This document shows positions 48,451 to 56,869 of a DNA stretch of 64,000 nucleotides, piece by piece. The translations under genes were made by a program, and so were the position numbers. The stretch lies in NCBI GenBank assembly GCA_965246765.1, contig CBDFFJ010000002.1:310001-374000 (forward strand), written 5' to 3'. The notes under the pieces are model-generated. The model was not told the origin of the DNA and searched no databases. It worked only from the letters and a program-made list of their open reading frames with translations. Source of the stretch: UBA1952 sp965246765. Lineage in GTDB: Bacteria; Bacteroidota; Bacteroidia; Chitinophagales; Chitinophagaceae. Every line of letters begins with the position of its first letter. Position 1 is the first letter of the stretch.

Positions 48451-50100
48451 ATGGAAGAACACCGCCGCCCGCAGCTCAGGGTGTGGACGCCGCTGATCGC
48501 TGCGCTCATTATGGTTGCCGGCATGGTGATTGGCTTTCAGCTGCGCGATACGCTGCGCGGCAAGCGGGATATTAAGAATGCCGTGGAGCGAAGCGACCGC
48601 CTGGAGCAGCTCATTGACCTTGTAAGCACTAATTATGTTGACTCGCTGAATGCGGGCAATCTCTACAGTGACGCGGTGAACGGCATCCTGTCAAACCTTG
48701 ACCCGCATACCGTGTACATACCTGCAGATGAGGTTGCGGAAGCGAATGAAAGCCTGGAAGGCTCGTTTTACGGAATTGGTCTTGAGTTTGCCATCATCCG
48801 CGACACCATCCAGGTAACTGCATTAGTAGAGGGCGGCCCGGCGCAGAAAGCAGGGATACAATTGGGAGACCGGCTGCTGCGTGTGAAAGACACGCTGGTA
48901 GCGGGCGTTGGCATCTCCTCTGGTAAAATTGTCGGCATGCTGCGGGGCGAGCAGAAGAGCGCAGTCCTCGTGTCTGTAAAGAGTCTTGCGCAGGCCGCCG
49001 CTCATGACCTTAAGATAACACGCAATGAGGTGCCGCTTGTGAGCGTGGACGCCGCGCTCATGCTCGATGCGCGCACGGGCTACATTAAGGTCAACCGCTT
49101 CTCGGCCACCACTTACAGCGAATTTGCCAAAGCGCTTAAAGCCGTGAAAAAAGCCGGCGCTACCAGCCTTCTTATTGATCTGAGGGACAATCCGGGCGGC
49201 TATCTGGATGCGGCTGTTTCTATTGCCGACGAGCTGCTGGATGGCGAGAAGGAAATAGTCTATACCAAAGGCCAGCATGAACAGCGTCAGGACTTCAAGG
49301 CGGTCAATGCCGGACTATTTGAAGAAGGGCGGCTGGCCATCCTGGTGGACGAGGCCTCCGCCTCTGCCGCCGAGATTCTCTCCGGAGCTGTGCAGGACTG
49401 GGACCGCGGGATTATTGTAGGCCGACGGAGCTTCGGCAAGGGTCTTGTCCAGGAGCAATATGAGCTGGAAGACGGTGCCGCCCTGCGCCTGACGATCGCC
49501 AGGTATTACACGCCGTCGGGCCGCAGCATACAGCGCTCCTTTGCCAATGGCAGGAAGGCGTATGAAGCCGAGTTTGAAGCCCGCTATAAAAGCGGCGAGC
49601 TGCTTGGCAGGGATTCAGTAGTTGTAGAAGACACGCAGGCATATTATACGCTCACAAGCCACCGCCTGCTGCACGGCTCTGGCGGCATCAAGCCCGATGT
49701 GTATGTGCCTTACGATTCCGGCAGGCTCTCTCAGGGCTTGCTGAACATCCTCCTATCGGACGCGCTCCAGGATGCGGTCTGGGACTATTACGGCAGTCAT
49801 TTTACCTCGCTGAAATCCTTTAAGAGCATCGGCGATTTCCAAAGGTCATTTCACGATGAAAACCTGGTATTGGCCCGGTATCTGCAGAGCCTGCCGCCTT
49901 CGGAACGGCTTATGTCTGATGCCATTCTTCGCCGGAAAGCCAATAATGACTATCTGCTGCTGCAGATCCGCAGCCAGCTGGCGCGCACCGTTTTTGGAAA
50001 CAACGGCTACTACAGCGTAAACGCTGAGGGTGATGACGTGATTCAGCGCACCCTGCAAGTGATTTCTTCTCCCCGGTATCTCAGATTAATAGGCCGGTAG
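48451..50100 (+). CDS. Carboxy-terminal processing protease, S41 family
   Basis: Membrane-anchored periplasmic Ser/Lys protease (CtpA/Prc type) that trims C-termini of exported proteins. 549 residues. Order: N-terminal membrane anchor (about residues 13-32), S41 N-domain, PDZ domain (IGLEFAIIRDTIQVTALVEGGPAQKAGI ... LGDRLLRV), then the catalytic core with LLIDLRDNPGG, nucleophile Ser in DEASASAAEILSGA and Lys in GRRSFGKGLVQ. The C-terminal 150 residues are variable. The last 15 bases overlap the convergent HsdR_N gene. Confidence 0.95.
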   Translation: MEEHRRPQLRVWTPLIAALIMVAGMVIGFQLRDTLRGKRDIKNAVERSDRLEQLIDLVSTNYVDSLNAGNLYSDAVNGILSNLDPHTVYIPADEVAEANESLEGSFYGIGLEFAIIRDTIQVTALVEGGPAQKAGIQLGDRLLRVKDTLVAGVGISSGKIVGMLRGEQKSAVLVSVKSLAQAAAHDLKITRNEVPLVSVDAALMLDARTGYIKVNRFSATTYSEFAKALKAVKKAGATSLLIDLRDNPGGYLDAAVSIADELLDGEKEIVYTKGQHEQRQDFKAVNAGLFEEGRLAILVDEASASAAEILSGAVQDWDRGIIVGRRSFGKGLVQEQYELEDGAALRLTIARYYTPSGRSIQRSFANGRKAYEAEFEARYKSGELLGRDSVVVEDTQAYYTLTSHRLLHGSGGIKPDVYVPYDSGRLSQGLLNILLSDALQDAVWDYYGSHFTSLKSFKSIGDFQRSFHDENLVLARYLQSLPPSERLMSDAILRRKANNDYLLLQIRSQLARTVFGNNGYYSVNAEGDDVIQRTLQVISSPRYLRLIGR

Positions 50101-50529
50101 GGCGTCAAGCCAGCGGATGGACTTTGGCATTCCCGCATCTGCGCAGAAAGTCTGGCGGCCATTTGTCAGCAGCCAATACCGGACTGTTGATAGCTTGCTG
50201 TGGTATTGCAGCAGCTGTTGCAGCGCTTCATCGGTCAGCGCTACATCCGGTGCCTTGCATTCTGCCAGAAGCCAGGGCTCTGTATTGTCGCGATGGTAAA
50301 CAGCGACGTCAAAGCGTAGTGTGGTGTGATTAAACGACAGTCCTCGTTCCACCGCAATAAGGGAGGCCGGCCATTGCAGGTCACGGACCAGGTAGTTCAC
50401 CAGCAGTTGCCTTACATGCTCCTCCGGCGTAAGCGCTACCCACATTTTACGAATGGAGTCCCAGACCTGTGCTGCGCCGCCTTCATTGCGCGTGCGCAAA
50501 GGCGTTTGAAGCAGGGGCAGGGAAATCAT
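50086..50529 (-). CDS. Stand-alone type I restriction HsdR N-terminal-domain protein
   Basis: 147 residues matching only the N-terminal nuclease-like region of type I restriction HsdR: TPEEHVRQLLVNYLVRDLQWP, IAVERGLSFN, then RFDVAVY and WLLAECKAPD, a D-x(n)-E-x-K PD-(D/E)XK-type site. No helicase or hsdM/hsdS gene is present. This short form is widespread in Bacteroidota and may be a housekeeping nuclease; the defence role suggested by its name is not supported here. It overlaps the end of the ctp gene by 15 bases. Confidence 0.88.
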   Translation of the reverse strand: MISLPLLQTPLRTRNEGGAAQVWDSIRKMWVALTPEEHVRQLLVNYLVRDLQWPASLIAVERGLSFNHTTLRFDVAVYHRDNTEPWLLAECKAPDVALTDEALQQLLQYHSKLSTVRYWLLTNGRQTFCADAGMPKSIRWLDALPAY

Positions 50530-50603
50530 CGGCCTGCAAAGCTACTCTACTCAACGGCCACAAGGGTTTGACGCCTCGCAGGCGTTTCAGGCTTTACACA
50601 AAA

Positions 50604-50633
50604 AAAGCCGCCCCGGCTAATCCCGGGGCGGCT
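50604..50633 (-). terminator. Terminator after the OmpA-family gene
   Basis: AAGCCGCCCCGG, 6-base loop, CCGGGGCGGCTT, followed on the minus strand by a T-run; 25 bases after the stop at 50659. Confidence 0.85.
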
Positions 50634-50658
50634 TCATGTTCTAAATCCTGTTGTCAGA

Positions 50659-52401
50659 TTAGCGACGCAGATCAGGGTGCGGCGGAGCTACGTTGCTCGG
50701 GCCTTCTTCACCTGCATTTGCAGAGCGATACATAACACTGTTCTCAGGAGCGGCACCTTCGTATTGGAAGATGAAGCGGTTGCGATCAATGTTGTTCTTT
50801 TCGCTCATGTACTCAATTACAGCATTTACGCGATCCCAGCTACGTTGCTGAGCAAGCTTGCTGCCACCGGCGTTACCAGCTACCACAACCTTACAGTCAG
50901 GATTAGCCTGCATCTGAGCGGCGAGCGTAGCAAGCTGAGCCTGCATAGCCGGAGTGATCTTGGCAGAGCCGGCTGGGAACATGATGTTACCTGGGGCTAC
51001 GTTACCGCAGCCTACTGTACCTGTACCCTTAGGGCAGTTACATGGGCACTTGCCTACACCGTCAGCATCAACAGGCTGGCACTCGGTTGGCGTGATAAGC
51101 TGCTTGTCACGGTCATCAGGAACGCCGTCACCGTCAGTATCCATTGGGCAGCCGTGGCTGTCAACAGCTACACCGGCAGGAGTACCAGGACACTTGTCAA
51201 ACTGATCAGCAATGCCATCGCCATCTGCATCAGGCAGAATCGGATCAGGCAGAATCATGTGACGCGGAGTTGCGAGCTCGCCGTAGCTGTAATCCAGCGG
51301 ATTGAGCCAGTAAAGCGGCTCTACGTTGCGGCTGCCACCACCAAGGTTGAAGTTAAAGCCAAGAGATAGGTAGTTAAGACCGTCCTTGTTCTGAGAAGGT
51401 ACAGGGCCGCCTGCATTGCCTTCATCCCAGCGCTGACCGTCAATGAGATCTTCATTGGTAGTCGGGAAGAAGCTTACGCGGTCTTCCAGGGACAGGTTGA
51501 TGCGGCGGGAGATGCGGTATTGAACACCGGCGCCGAAAGACGCTACGAAGCTGAGCTTCTTAGTGCTGAAGAATGAAGGACGACGTGTTTCGCGATCTGT
51601 TTCCGCATTGGTCTCATAAGAATCATCCATCAGAGACTGAAGGTCTTTCTTGATGCTCTTACGATCAGAGTGCAGGAAATTGCCGGAATTGTGCTGCGAA
51701 ATGAACGTGGCAAAATCATACTTCTGGAAGTTCGCGTTCAGCGAGTTGATCCAGGTCTGATAAGCATTAGCGCCAAGACCACCAAATACATAAGGATCAA
51801 CCTTAGTACGGGTGTGGTGGAACAGGATGTTGCCTAAAGACAGAACGGCGTCCACATTCAACTGATGAACTTCTGTACGATAGTTATAAAACACTTGGCC
51901 GGTATAGCCGGAGCCGGCAGCGTTCCAATTAGTACCATTCCAGGCCGGATTCTTGGAGAAGCCGGAGGAAGGCTGGAACTCAAGGCCCTTACCGATTCCG
52001 TAGTTGTAGTCCACGCGAACGGAACCAACATAGCCCAGCGCTTTACGAACGTGAGCGCCGAAACCATAGCCGCCCTTGTCCCAAAGCATAAGGCTCGGCA
52101 CATCACCTGAAACGTTGAAAAGTCCAAAGCTTATACCCAGCTCCCACATGTTACGTGGCTTAGCCGGAAAATTCGTCTGGTGGTTGAGAAACTTGCGGTG
52201 CTGCTCCATGCGGCGGCCGGGCACATAGCTCGTATCAAGAACGTCATAGCTCTCGCCACGATAAGTCATATCGCGGGAACCAAATGAAGCGCCTGTTGAG
52301 CTGCCGCCTGTAGTGGTGTTGCCACTCTCTTGGGCGAAGGCCGGACCAGCTGCGAGTGTGGCGCAAAGCCCACCCAGCAAAAGGTACTTTTTCTTAATCA
52401 T
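50659..52401 (-). CDS. OmpA-family outer-membrane protein with thrombospondin type 3 repeats
   Basis: 580 residues. Order: signal peptide (MIKKKYLLLGGLCATLAAGPAFAQ); an outer-membrane beta-barrel-like domain (about 70-370, aromatic alternating strands); two type 3 repeats (DADGDGIADQFDKCPG and DTDGDGVPDDRD); a cysteine-rich linker (ECQPVDADGVGKCPCNC); and a C-terminal OmpA peptidoglycan-associated domain (NIMFPAGSAKITP ... AGNAGGSKLAQQRSWDRVNAVIEYM). Links the outer membrane to peptidoglycan. The strongest promoter match in the window lies upstream, fitting high expression. Confidence 0.94.
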   Translation of the reverse strand: MIKKKYLLLGGLCATLAAGPAFAQESGNTTTGGSSTGASFGSRDMTYRGESYDVLDTSYVPGRRMEQHRKFLNHQTNFPAKPRNMWELGISFGLFNVSGDVPSLMLWDKGGYGFGAHVRKALGYVGSVRVDYNYGIGKGLEFQPSSGFSKNPAWNGTNWNAAGSGYTGQVFYNYRTEVHQLNVDAVLSLGNILFHHTRTKVDPYVFGGLGANAYQTWINSLNANFQKYDFATFISQHNSGNFLHSDRKSIKKDLQSLMDDSYETNAETDRETRRPSFFSTKKLSFVASFGAGVQYRISRRINLSLEDRVSFFPTTNEDLIDGQRWDEGNAGGPVPSQNKDGLNYLSLGFNFNLGGGSRNVEPLYWLNPLDYSYGELATPRHMILPDPILPDADGDGIADQFDKCPGTPAGVAVDSHGCPMDTDGDGVPDDRDKQLITPTECQPVDADGVGKCPCNCPKGTGTVGCGNVAPGNIMFPAGSAKITPAMQAQLATLAAQMQANPDCKVVVAGNAGGSKLAQQRSWDRVNAVIEYMSEKNNIDRNRFIFQYEGAAPENSVMYRSANAGEEGPSNVAPPHPDLRR

Positions 52402-52451
52402 ACGTGTGTTTGTTTATGGACAGATTTTAGTGAAATCAGAGTTAATGCGGG

Positions 52452-52482
52452 CAAAGGTATAGGCTCAGTTCAGAAAAACAAA
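52452..52482 (-). promoter_or_regulatory. Full bacteroidal promoter of the OmpA-family gene
   Basis: Minus strand: TTTG at 52479-52482, exactly 19 bases, TACCTTTG at 52452-52459. Ends 50 bases before the ATG at 52401. One of two complete -33/-7 matches in the window. Confidence 0.75.
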
Positions 52483-52576
52483 ACAATCTTCCTTTACCGG
52501 ATCTTTATGCCGCTGCTTCTTTTAAACGATTGTGCCAACTCTGGCGCCCGCGCGGATCTCTTCAATGCCGCATAGT

Positions 52577-52584
52577 TACATTTG
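52577..52584 (+). promoter_or_regulatory. -7 box of the polyprenyl synthase gene
   Basis: TACATTTG, 8 bases before the ATG at 52593. It supports that start over the longer frame from 52530. Confidence 0.5.
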
Positions 52585-52592
52585 CCGGCCTC

Positions 52593-53555
52593 ATGCAGTC
52601 TGTACAGCGCCTCATTGGCCCGGAACTGAGCCTATTTGAGCAAAAATTTGCGGCTTCAGTAAAGGGCAGCAATGCCTTGCTGGACCGCATTATGCGCTTC
52701 ATCATCCGCCGTAAAGGAAAGCAAATGCGCCCGATGTTCGTATTTCTGGCGGCAAAAATTTCAGGCGAAATCACTGAAACCACTTACCGGGCGGCATCGC
52801 TCATTGAACTGCTGCACACAGCTACGCTTGTGCACGACGACGTAGTGGACAACTCTATGGTACGACGAAATTTTTTTTCTATCAATGCCTTGTGGAAAAA
52901 TAAAATTGCGGTGCTGGTCGGCGATTATTTACTTTCAAAGGGATTGCTGCTTTCGGTGGAGCATGGCGATTACCGCATTCTGGAAATCACTTCGCGCGCT
53001 GTGAAGGAAATGAGCGAGGGGGAATTGCTACAGATGGAAAAGGCAAGGCGCCTGGACATATCAGAAGACGTATATTTTGAAATTATCCGCGCCAAAACCG
53101 CCTCACTCCTGTCAGCGGCCTGCGCGGCCGGCGCTTATTCGGCTGCGGAAAGCCAGGATTCGGCAGAGCGTTTCCGCCAGTTCGGGGAAAAGGTTGGTAT
53201 TGCCTTTCAGATTAAAGATGATCTCTTTGACTACGGCGCCGAGCAGATCGGGAAGCCTACCGGCATTGACATAAAAGAAAAAAAAATGACGCTGCCGCTG
53301 ATCTATACGCTTCAGCACAGCGATCCGTCAACCCGCCGGCGGATAATCTACATCGTAAAAAATCAAAGCACAGACCGCAAAAAAGTGGACGAGGTAATTA
53401 AGCTGGTGCAGGCGTCCGGAGGCATTGCCTACGCCGCTGAAAAGATGCACGCGTTTAAAGACGAAGCCCTTACACAGCTGCGGACGTTTCCGGATTCGCC
53501 GGCTTTGCGCGCGATGGAGGAGCTGGTTCACTACGCGATTGACCGGAAGTATTAG
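52593..53555 (+). CDS. Trans-polyprenyl diphosphate synthase
   Basis: Condenses isopentenyl diphosphate into a long chain (probably the side chain of menaquinone). 320 residues. Seen: GKQMRPMFVFLAAK, the first Asp-rich motif HDDVVDN with MVRRNFFS, LVGDYLLSKGLL, and the second Asp-rich motif QIKDDLFDY with GKPTGIDIKEKKMTLP. Chain length cannot be told without modelling; Bacteroidota enzymes of this form make octaprenyl or similar chains. Convergent with gldE, 8 bases apart. Confidence 0.93.
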   Translation: MQSVQRLIGPELSLFEQKFAASVKGSNALLDRIMRFIIRRKGKQMRPMFVFLAAKISGEITETTYRAASLIELLHTATLVHDDVVDNSMVRRNFFSINALWKNKIAVLVGDYLLSKGLLLSVEHGDYRILEITSRAVKEMSEGELLQMEKARRLDISEDVYFEIIRAKTASLLSAACAAGAYSAAESQDSAERFRQFGEKVGIAFQIKDDLFDYGAEQIGKPTGIDIKEKKMTLPLIYTLQHSDPSTRRRIIYIVKNQSTDRKKVDEVIKLVQASGGIAYAAEKMHAFKDEALTQLRTFPDSPALRAMEELVHYAIDRKY

Positions 53556-53563
53556 ACGATGTA

Positions 53564-54985
53564 TTATTCCTGCTCCTCAGCCGTTGCTGTTTCGTCCATC
53601 GTCACTTTTACGCGCTTAATGCGCATCTTGTCCACCTCAAGCACGGTAAATTCGTATTGCTGATAGGAAACGGTCTCGTTTACCGCCGGGAATTTTCCCG
53701 ATATTTCCAGAATCAGTCCGCCAAGCGAATCACTTTCGCCACGAACGGCCTCAAAGGTGTCAGTCGGAACGGCCATCATGCGGCACATATCATTGATAAG
53801 CACCTTGCCTTCAAATAGAAAATTGTTGTCGTCTATCTTCCGGAACTGCAAGTCATCTTCGTCAAATTCGTCCTTGATATCGCCAATAATCTCCTCCATA
53901 ATATCCTCCAGCGTGACGATGCCCGAAGTGCCTCCGAACTCATCTACAACTATAGCCAGGTGAATCCGCTTTTGCTGAAACTCGTGCAACAGGTCTTCAA
54001 TGAGTTTGCCTTCATGCACGAAATACGCGGGACGTATCAGCGGGTGCCAGTCAAATTCATTCTCTTCGGTGTGCGGCAGAAAGTCTTTTGTATGAATCAT
54101 TCCCGCCACCTTGTCTAAGCTTTCTTTATAAACCGGCATCCGGCTGTACCCGCATTCAATGGCATAAGCCTGTACTTCGGGGAAAGTCATCTCAAAATTC
54201 AGGGCGTTTACATCCAGCCGCGTCCGCATTACCTGCCGCGCCGTGATGTTGCCGAATTTTAGAATGCCTTTAAAGATGTTTACCTCTTCCCGCGTGGCGG
54301 TGTGGCCGACAGTCAGCTCAATCGCATGCTCAAAGTCCTCTGAGCTGAGGCTGTTATTGCCGCCTTTCTTGGCGCCAAGCTTATCTTCAATATACGTGGT
54401 TGACGAAACCAGCGTGCGGCTGATTGGCCTGAAGATGCCGCTCATCCAGGTTATTACAGGCGCGCTGAATAGTGCCATCCGCATATTGTTCTGCGTGGCA
54501 TATACCTTAGGAAGCACCTCGCCGAAGAGCACGAGCAAAAATGTAACGGCCACTACTTGAATCAGGAACGAGACAACCGCCGAAATGTCGGGAGGCAACA
54601 GCTGCCGCACCAACAGGTTCGTGGAAATGATAATGGCGATGTTGATGAAATTATTCGCTACCAGAATGGTAGCCAGCAGCATTTTCGGCTGGTCAAGAAG
54701 CCGCACAGCCTGCCGCGCCGCCGGCTGCTCCTTTGTTTTGAGATAATTGATGTCTTTGGCCTTGAGGGAGAAATACGCCGTCTCCGCACCCGCCGTAATT
54801 GCTGTCAACAGCAGCAATATGAGGATGATTATCAGCAGAATTGTAAGGTTGGTGGCAGAAAATGCCTGCGGGGACGCCGCCTGCAGCAACAAGCCTAACG
54901 TAGTACTCCCGCCTTCCGATGCGCTTTCCAAGATGGGGTGCGTTTGGTGAATCGCTTCAAAAATAAAGCGGAAGAGCGGGAGCAA
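53564..54985 (-). CDS. gldE: GldE-type CNNM/CBS membrane protein
   Basis: 473 residues. Order: N-terminal CNNM/DUF21 domain with four membrane helices (TAGAETAYFSLKAKDINYLKT; VLFGEVLPKVYATQ), two CBS domains (about residues 215-330; IHTKDFLPH; VVDEFGGTSGIVTLEDIMEEIIGD) and a C-terminal CorC/HlyC transporter-associated domain. In Bacteroidota this form placed after mutY and ssb is GldE, which stabilises the lipoprotein GldD needed for gliding and type IX secretion. GldD normally follows; here the next gene is a convergent polyprenyl synthase, so gldD has moved or is lost. Name rests on synteny. Confidence 0.88.
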   Translation of the reverse strand: MLPLFRFIFEAIHQTHPILESASEGGSTTLGLLLQAASPQAFSATNLTILLIIILILLLLTAITAGAETAYFSLKAKDINYLKTKEQPAARQAVRLLDQPKMLLATILVANNFINIAIIISTNLLVRQLLPPDISAVVSFLIQVVAVTFLLVLFGEVLPKVYATQNNMRMALFSAPVITWMSGIFRPISRTLVSSTTYIEDKLGAKKGGNNSLSSEDFEHAIELTVGHTATREEVNIFKGILKFGNITARQVMRTRLDVNALNFEMTFPEVQAYAIECGYSRMPVYKESLDKVAGMIHTKDFLPHTEENEFDWHPLIRPAYFVHEGKLIEDLLHEFQQKRIHLAIVVDEFGGTSGIVTLEDIMEEIIGDIKDEFDEDDLQFRKIDDNNFLFEGKVLINDMCRMMAVPTDTFEAVRGESDSLGGLILEISGKFPAVNETVSYQQYEFTVLEVDKMRIKRVKVTMDETATAEEQE

Positions 54986-55079
54986 GGCTCCTTTTCTTCC
55001 GCAGTGTTCTTAAAATATTATGCCTTGCAAAAAGCGGTCTGAGCCAACTGAGGGAAATGTGACGTGTTTAGCTGCGGGA

Positions 55080-55556
55080 TTAAAACGGAAGAATATCCTT
55101 GTCCACGCCATCAGGAGAAGCCGGGCTCTTCGCCATTGCATCAGCAACCGAAATGCCATCCCGCGGCGAAAACTGGCTCACATCCGCCTGTCCGTCGCTG
55201 CCGTGTCCGTACTGGTCCACTTCCTTTCGCTTATCCAGCATCACCAGATTGTCGCCTACGATTTCTGTCGCGAAGCGGCGATTCTTATCCTTGTCTTCCC
55301 AGTTGCGGGTGCGCAGGCGGCCTTCTATATACACGAGGCTGCCCTTGTGCAGATAGCGCTGCGCCAGCTCGGCCAGGCCGCGCCAGAGGACTACCGTGTG
55401 CCACTCCGTCTGCGAAATCATCTGGCCGGTTTTATCCTTAAAAGACTCTGTTGTGGCCAGCGGAAATTTCGCGACGGCGATATTCCCTTCCAGATGCTGA
55501 ATCTCAGGGTCCTTGCCAAGATTGCCGATAAGTGTCACTCTGTTTACGCCGCGCAT
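55080..55556 (-). CDS. ssb: Single-stranded DNA-binding protein
   Basis: Coats ssDNA in replication, recombination and repair. 158 residues: OB fold from MRGVNRVTLIGNLGKDPEI with W residues (EWHTVVLW, RTRNWED), then a flexible low-complexity tail and a C-terminal acidic tip ending DILPF, a slight variant of the usual DDIPF partner-binding peptide. Second in mutY-ssb-gldE, 28 bases after mutY. A box TACTTTTA lies 29 bases upstream. Confidence 0.96.
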   Translation of the reverse strand: MRGVNRVTLIGNLGKDPEIQHLEGNIAVAKFPLATTESFKDKTGQMISQTEWHTVVLWRGLAELAQRYLHKGSLVYIEGRLRTRNWEDKDKNRRFATEIVGDNLVMLDKRKEVDQYGHGSDGQADVSQFSPRDGISVADAMAKSPASPDGVDKDILPF

Positions 55557-55584
55557 AGCTTCTCTGTTTAGTCTGTGTGTGAAT

Positions 55585-56646
55585 TTAAAAGTACCCCTTT
55601 TCCTGAAAAAAACGGCTTAGGCTGCGCGGGAATGCGTAGTCCTTTAAGGCTGAAAGCGGCACCCATAAGCCTTCCGGCGGTAAGTTTGGTAACGCGTCAG
55701 CATATACCGAAAAGAATCGCGCATAAATGAGCTGATGCGTGAGGCGCTGGCTTAGCTCGCCTTCGTATTCTAACAAGCCTTCTATGCCTGATGCCCGAAA
55801 GCCTTCAATTGTCTGAATGTCTTTCCGCTCCAGCTTGCTCCCGGCTTCTATCAGTAAAGGCTCGTACAATCCCCGCCAGATGTCTTGTTCCCTGCGACGA
55901 ATCCAGACTTTGCCTTCAAACTGAATGAGCAGGTAATGAAAGTAGCGCGGACGCACGGCGGCTTTTTTAGCCCGCACTGGCAGCAGTTCTATCAGCCCTT
56001 CCCGACGGGCAACGCAGTCTTCCGCCACCGGGCACTCGCCGCATTTTGGAGCGGCAGGCGTGCAGATGGTTGCGCCATGGTCCATCATCGCCTGATTAAA
56101 TCCGCCGGGGTCTGCTCTGTCTAAAACGTTGTCTGCAAGGCTTTGAAAAAGCTTTTTGCCTTCCGTGCCGTCGGTTGGCGTCTCAATGCCGAAGTAGCGG
56201 GCCAGCACGCGATACACGTTGCCGTCCACAACTGCATGCGGGAGGCCAAAGGCAAATGATGCGATAGCGGCAGCCGTGTATGGCCCCACACCTTTCAGCG
56301 CCAGCAGACCTTCGTGAGTATTGGGAAATCTTCCGCCATGCTCGCCTGAAACCTTTCGGGCGGTTGCAAGCAGATTGCGGCAGCGGGAGTAATAACCAAG
56401 ACCTTCCCAAAGCTTGAATGCCTCATCGTCAGTTGCAGCGGCAAGGGCCTGAACAGTCGGATAAGCTGCAACGAATTTCTGGTAATAAGGCAGTCCCTGT
56501 TCGGCGCGGGTTTGCTGGAGGATGATTTCGGAAAGCCAGATTTTGTAAGGATTCTTTTCGCCTTTCCACGGCAGACTGCGCCTATTGGCAGTCCGGTGCC
56601 AGTGCATCAGGTTTTTAGTGAAGGCAGCTCTTTGGTGGTTATTCAT
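55585..56646 (-). CDS. mutY: A/G-specific adenine glycosylase
   Basis: Removes adenine mispaired with 8-oxoguanine. 353 residues. Seen: WLSEIILQQTRAEQGLPYYQKF (conserved catalytic Glu nearby), helix-hairpin-helix LKGVGPYTAAAIASFAFG, catalytic Asp in VVDGNVYRVLARYFG, the [4Fe-4S] cysteines as C-x6-C-x2-C-x5-C (CTPAAPKCGECPVAEDC), and a C-terminal Nudix-like domain that reads the oxoG. First gene of mutY-ssb-gldE. A box TATGTTTG lies 10 bases upstream. Confidence 0.97.
   Translation of the reverse strand: MNNHQRAAFTKNLMHWHRTANRRSLPWKGEKNPYKIWLSEIILQQTRAEQGLPYYQKFVAAYPTVQALAAATDDEAFKLWEGLGYYSRCRNLLATARKVSGEHGGRFPNTHEGLLALKGVGPYTAAAIASFAFGLPHAVVDGNVYRVLARYFGIETPTDGTEGKKLFQSLADNVLDRADPGGFNQAMMDHGATICTPAAPKCGECPVAEDCVARREGLIELLPVRAKKAAVRPRYFHYLLIQFEGKVWIRRREQDIWRGLYEPLLIEAGSKLERKDIQTIEGFRASGIEGLLEYEGELSQRLTHQLIYARFFSVYADALPNLPPEGLWVPLSALKDYAFPRSLSRFFQEKGYF
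55586..55593 (-). promoter_or_regulatory. -7-like box upstream of ssb
   Basis: TACTTTTA on the minus strand, 29 bases before the ssb ATG, overlapping the end of mutY. Gives ssb a possible own promoter. Confidence 0.35.
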
Positions 56647-56656
56647 TTAGTGTTTT

Positions 56657-56664
56657 CAAACATA
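56657..56664 (-). promoter_or_regulatory. -7 box of the mutY-ssb-gldE operon
   Basis: TATGTTTG on the minus strand, 10 bases before the mutY ATG. Confidence 0.5.
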
Positions 56665-56689
56665 GGTATTCCCCACGCATAAAATCCCT

Positions 56690-56770
56690 CACGTCATGCC
56701 GAACTCGTTTCGGCACCAATCCGTAATTGCCAAGAACAGATTGAACCCGAAACAAGTTCGGGTTGACGGG
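56690..56770. repeat. Palindromic intergenic repeat between mutY and transketolase
   Basis: Contains TGCCGAACTCGTTTCGGCA and AACCCGAAACAAGTTCGGGTT, two internal palindromes, between outer CGTCA/TGACG arms. The GAAACAAGTTC core also occurs in the element at 16209. Confidence 0.75.
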
Positions 56771-56855
56771 AGAATTAGTATCATTTACCATTACTTACTC
56801 GCATATCTTATCCACTGAAAAACCCTTTTTATCCGTCTCATCCGTCCCGGCTTTT

Positions 56856-56863
56856 TACCTTTG
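56856..56863 (+). promoter_or_regulatory. -7 box of the transketolase gene
   Basis: TACCTTTG, then GCCGAA and the ATG at 56870. Six bases apart, suggesting a leaderless message. Confidence 0.5.
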
Positions 56864-56869
56864 GCCGAA

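Noticed and set aside
50086..50529. A type I restriction-modification locus
   Set aside because: Only the HsdR N-terminal domain is present; no methylase, specificity or helicase gene exists nearby.
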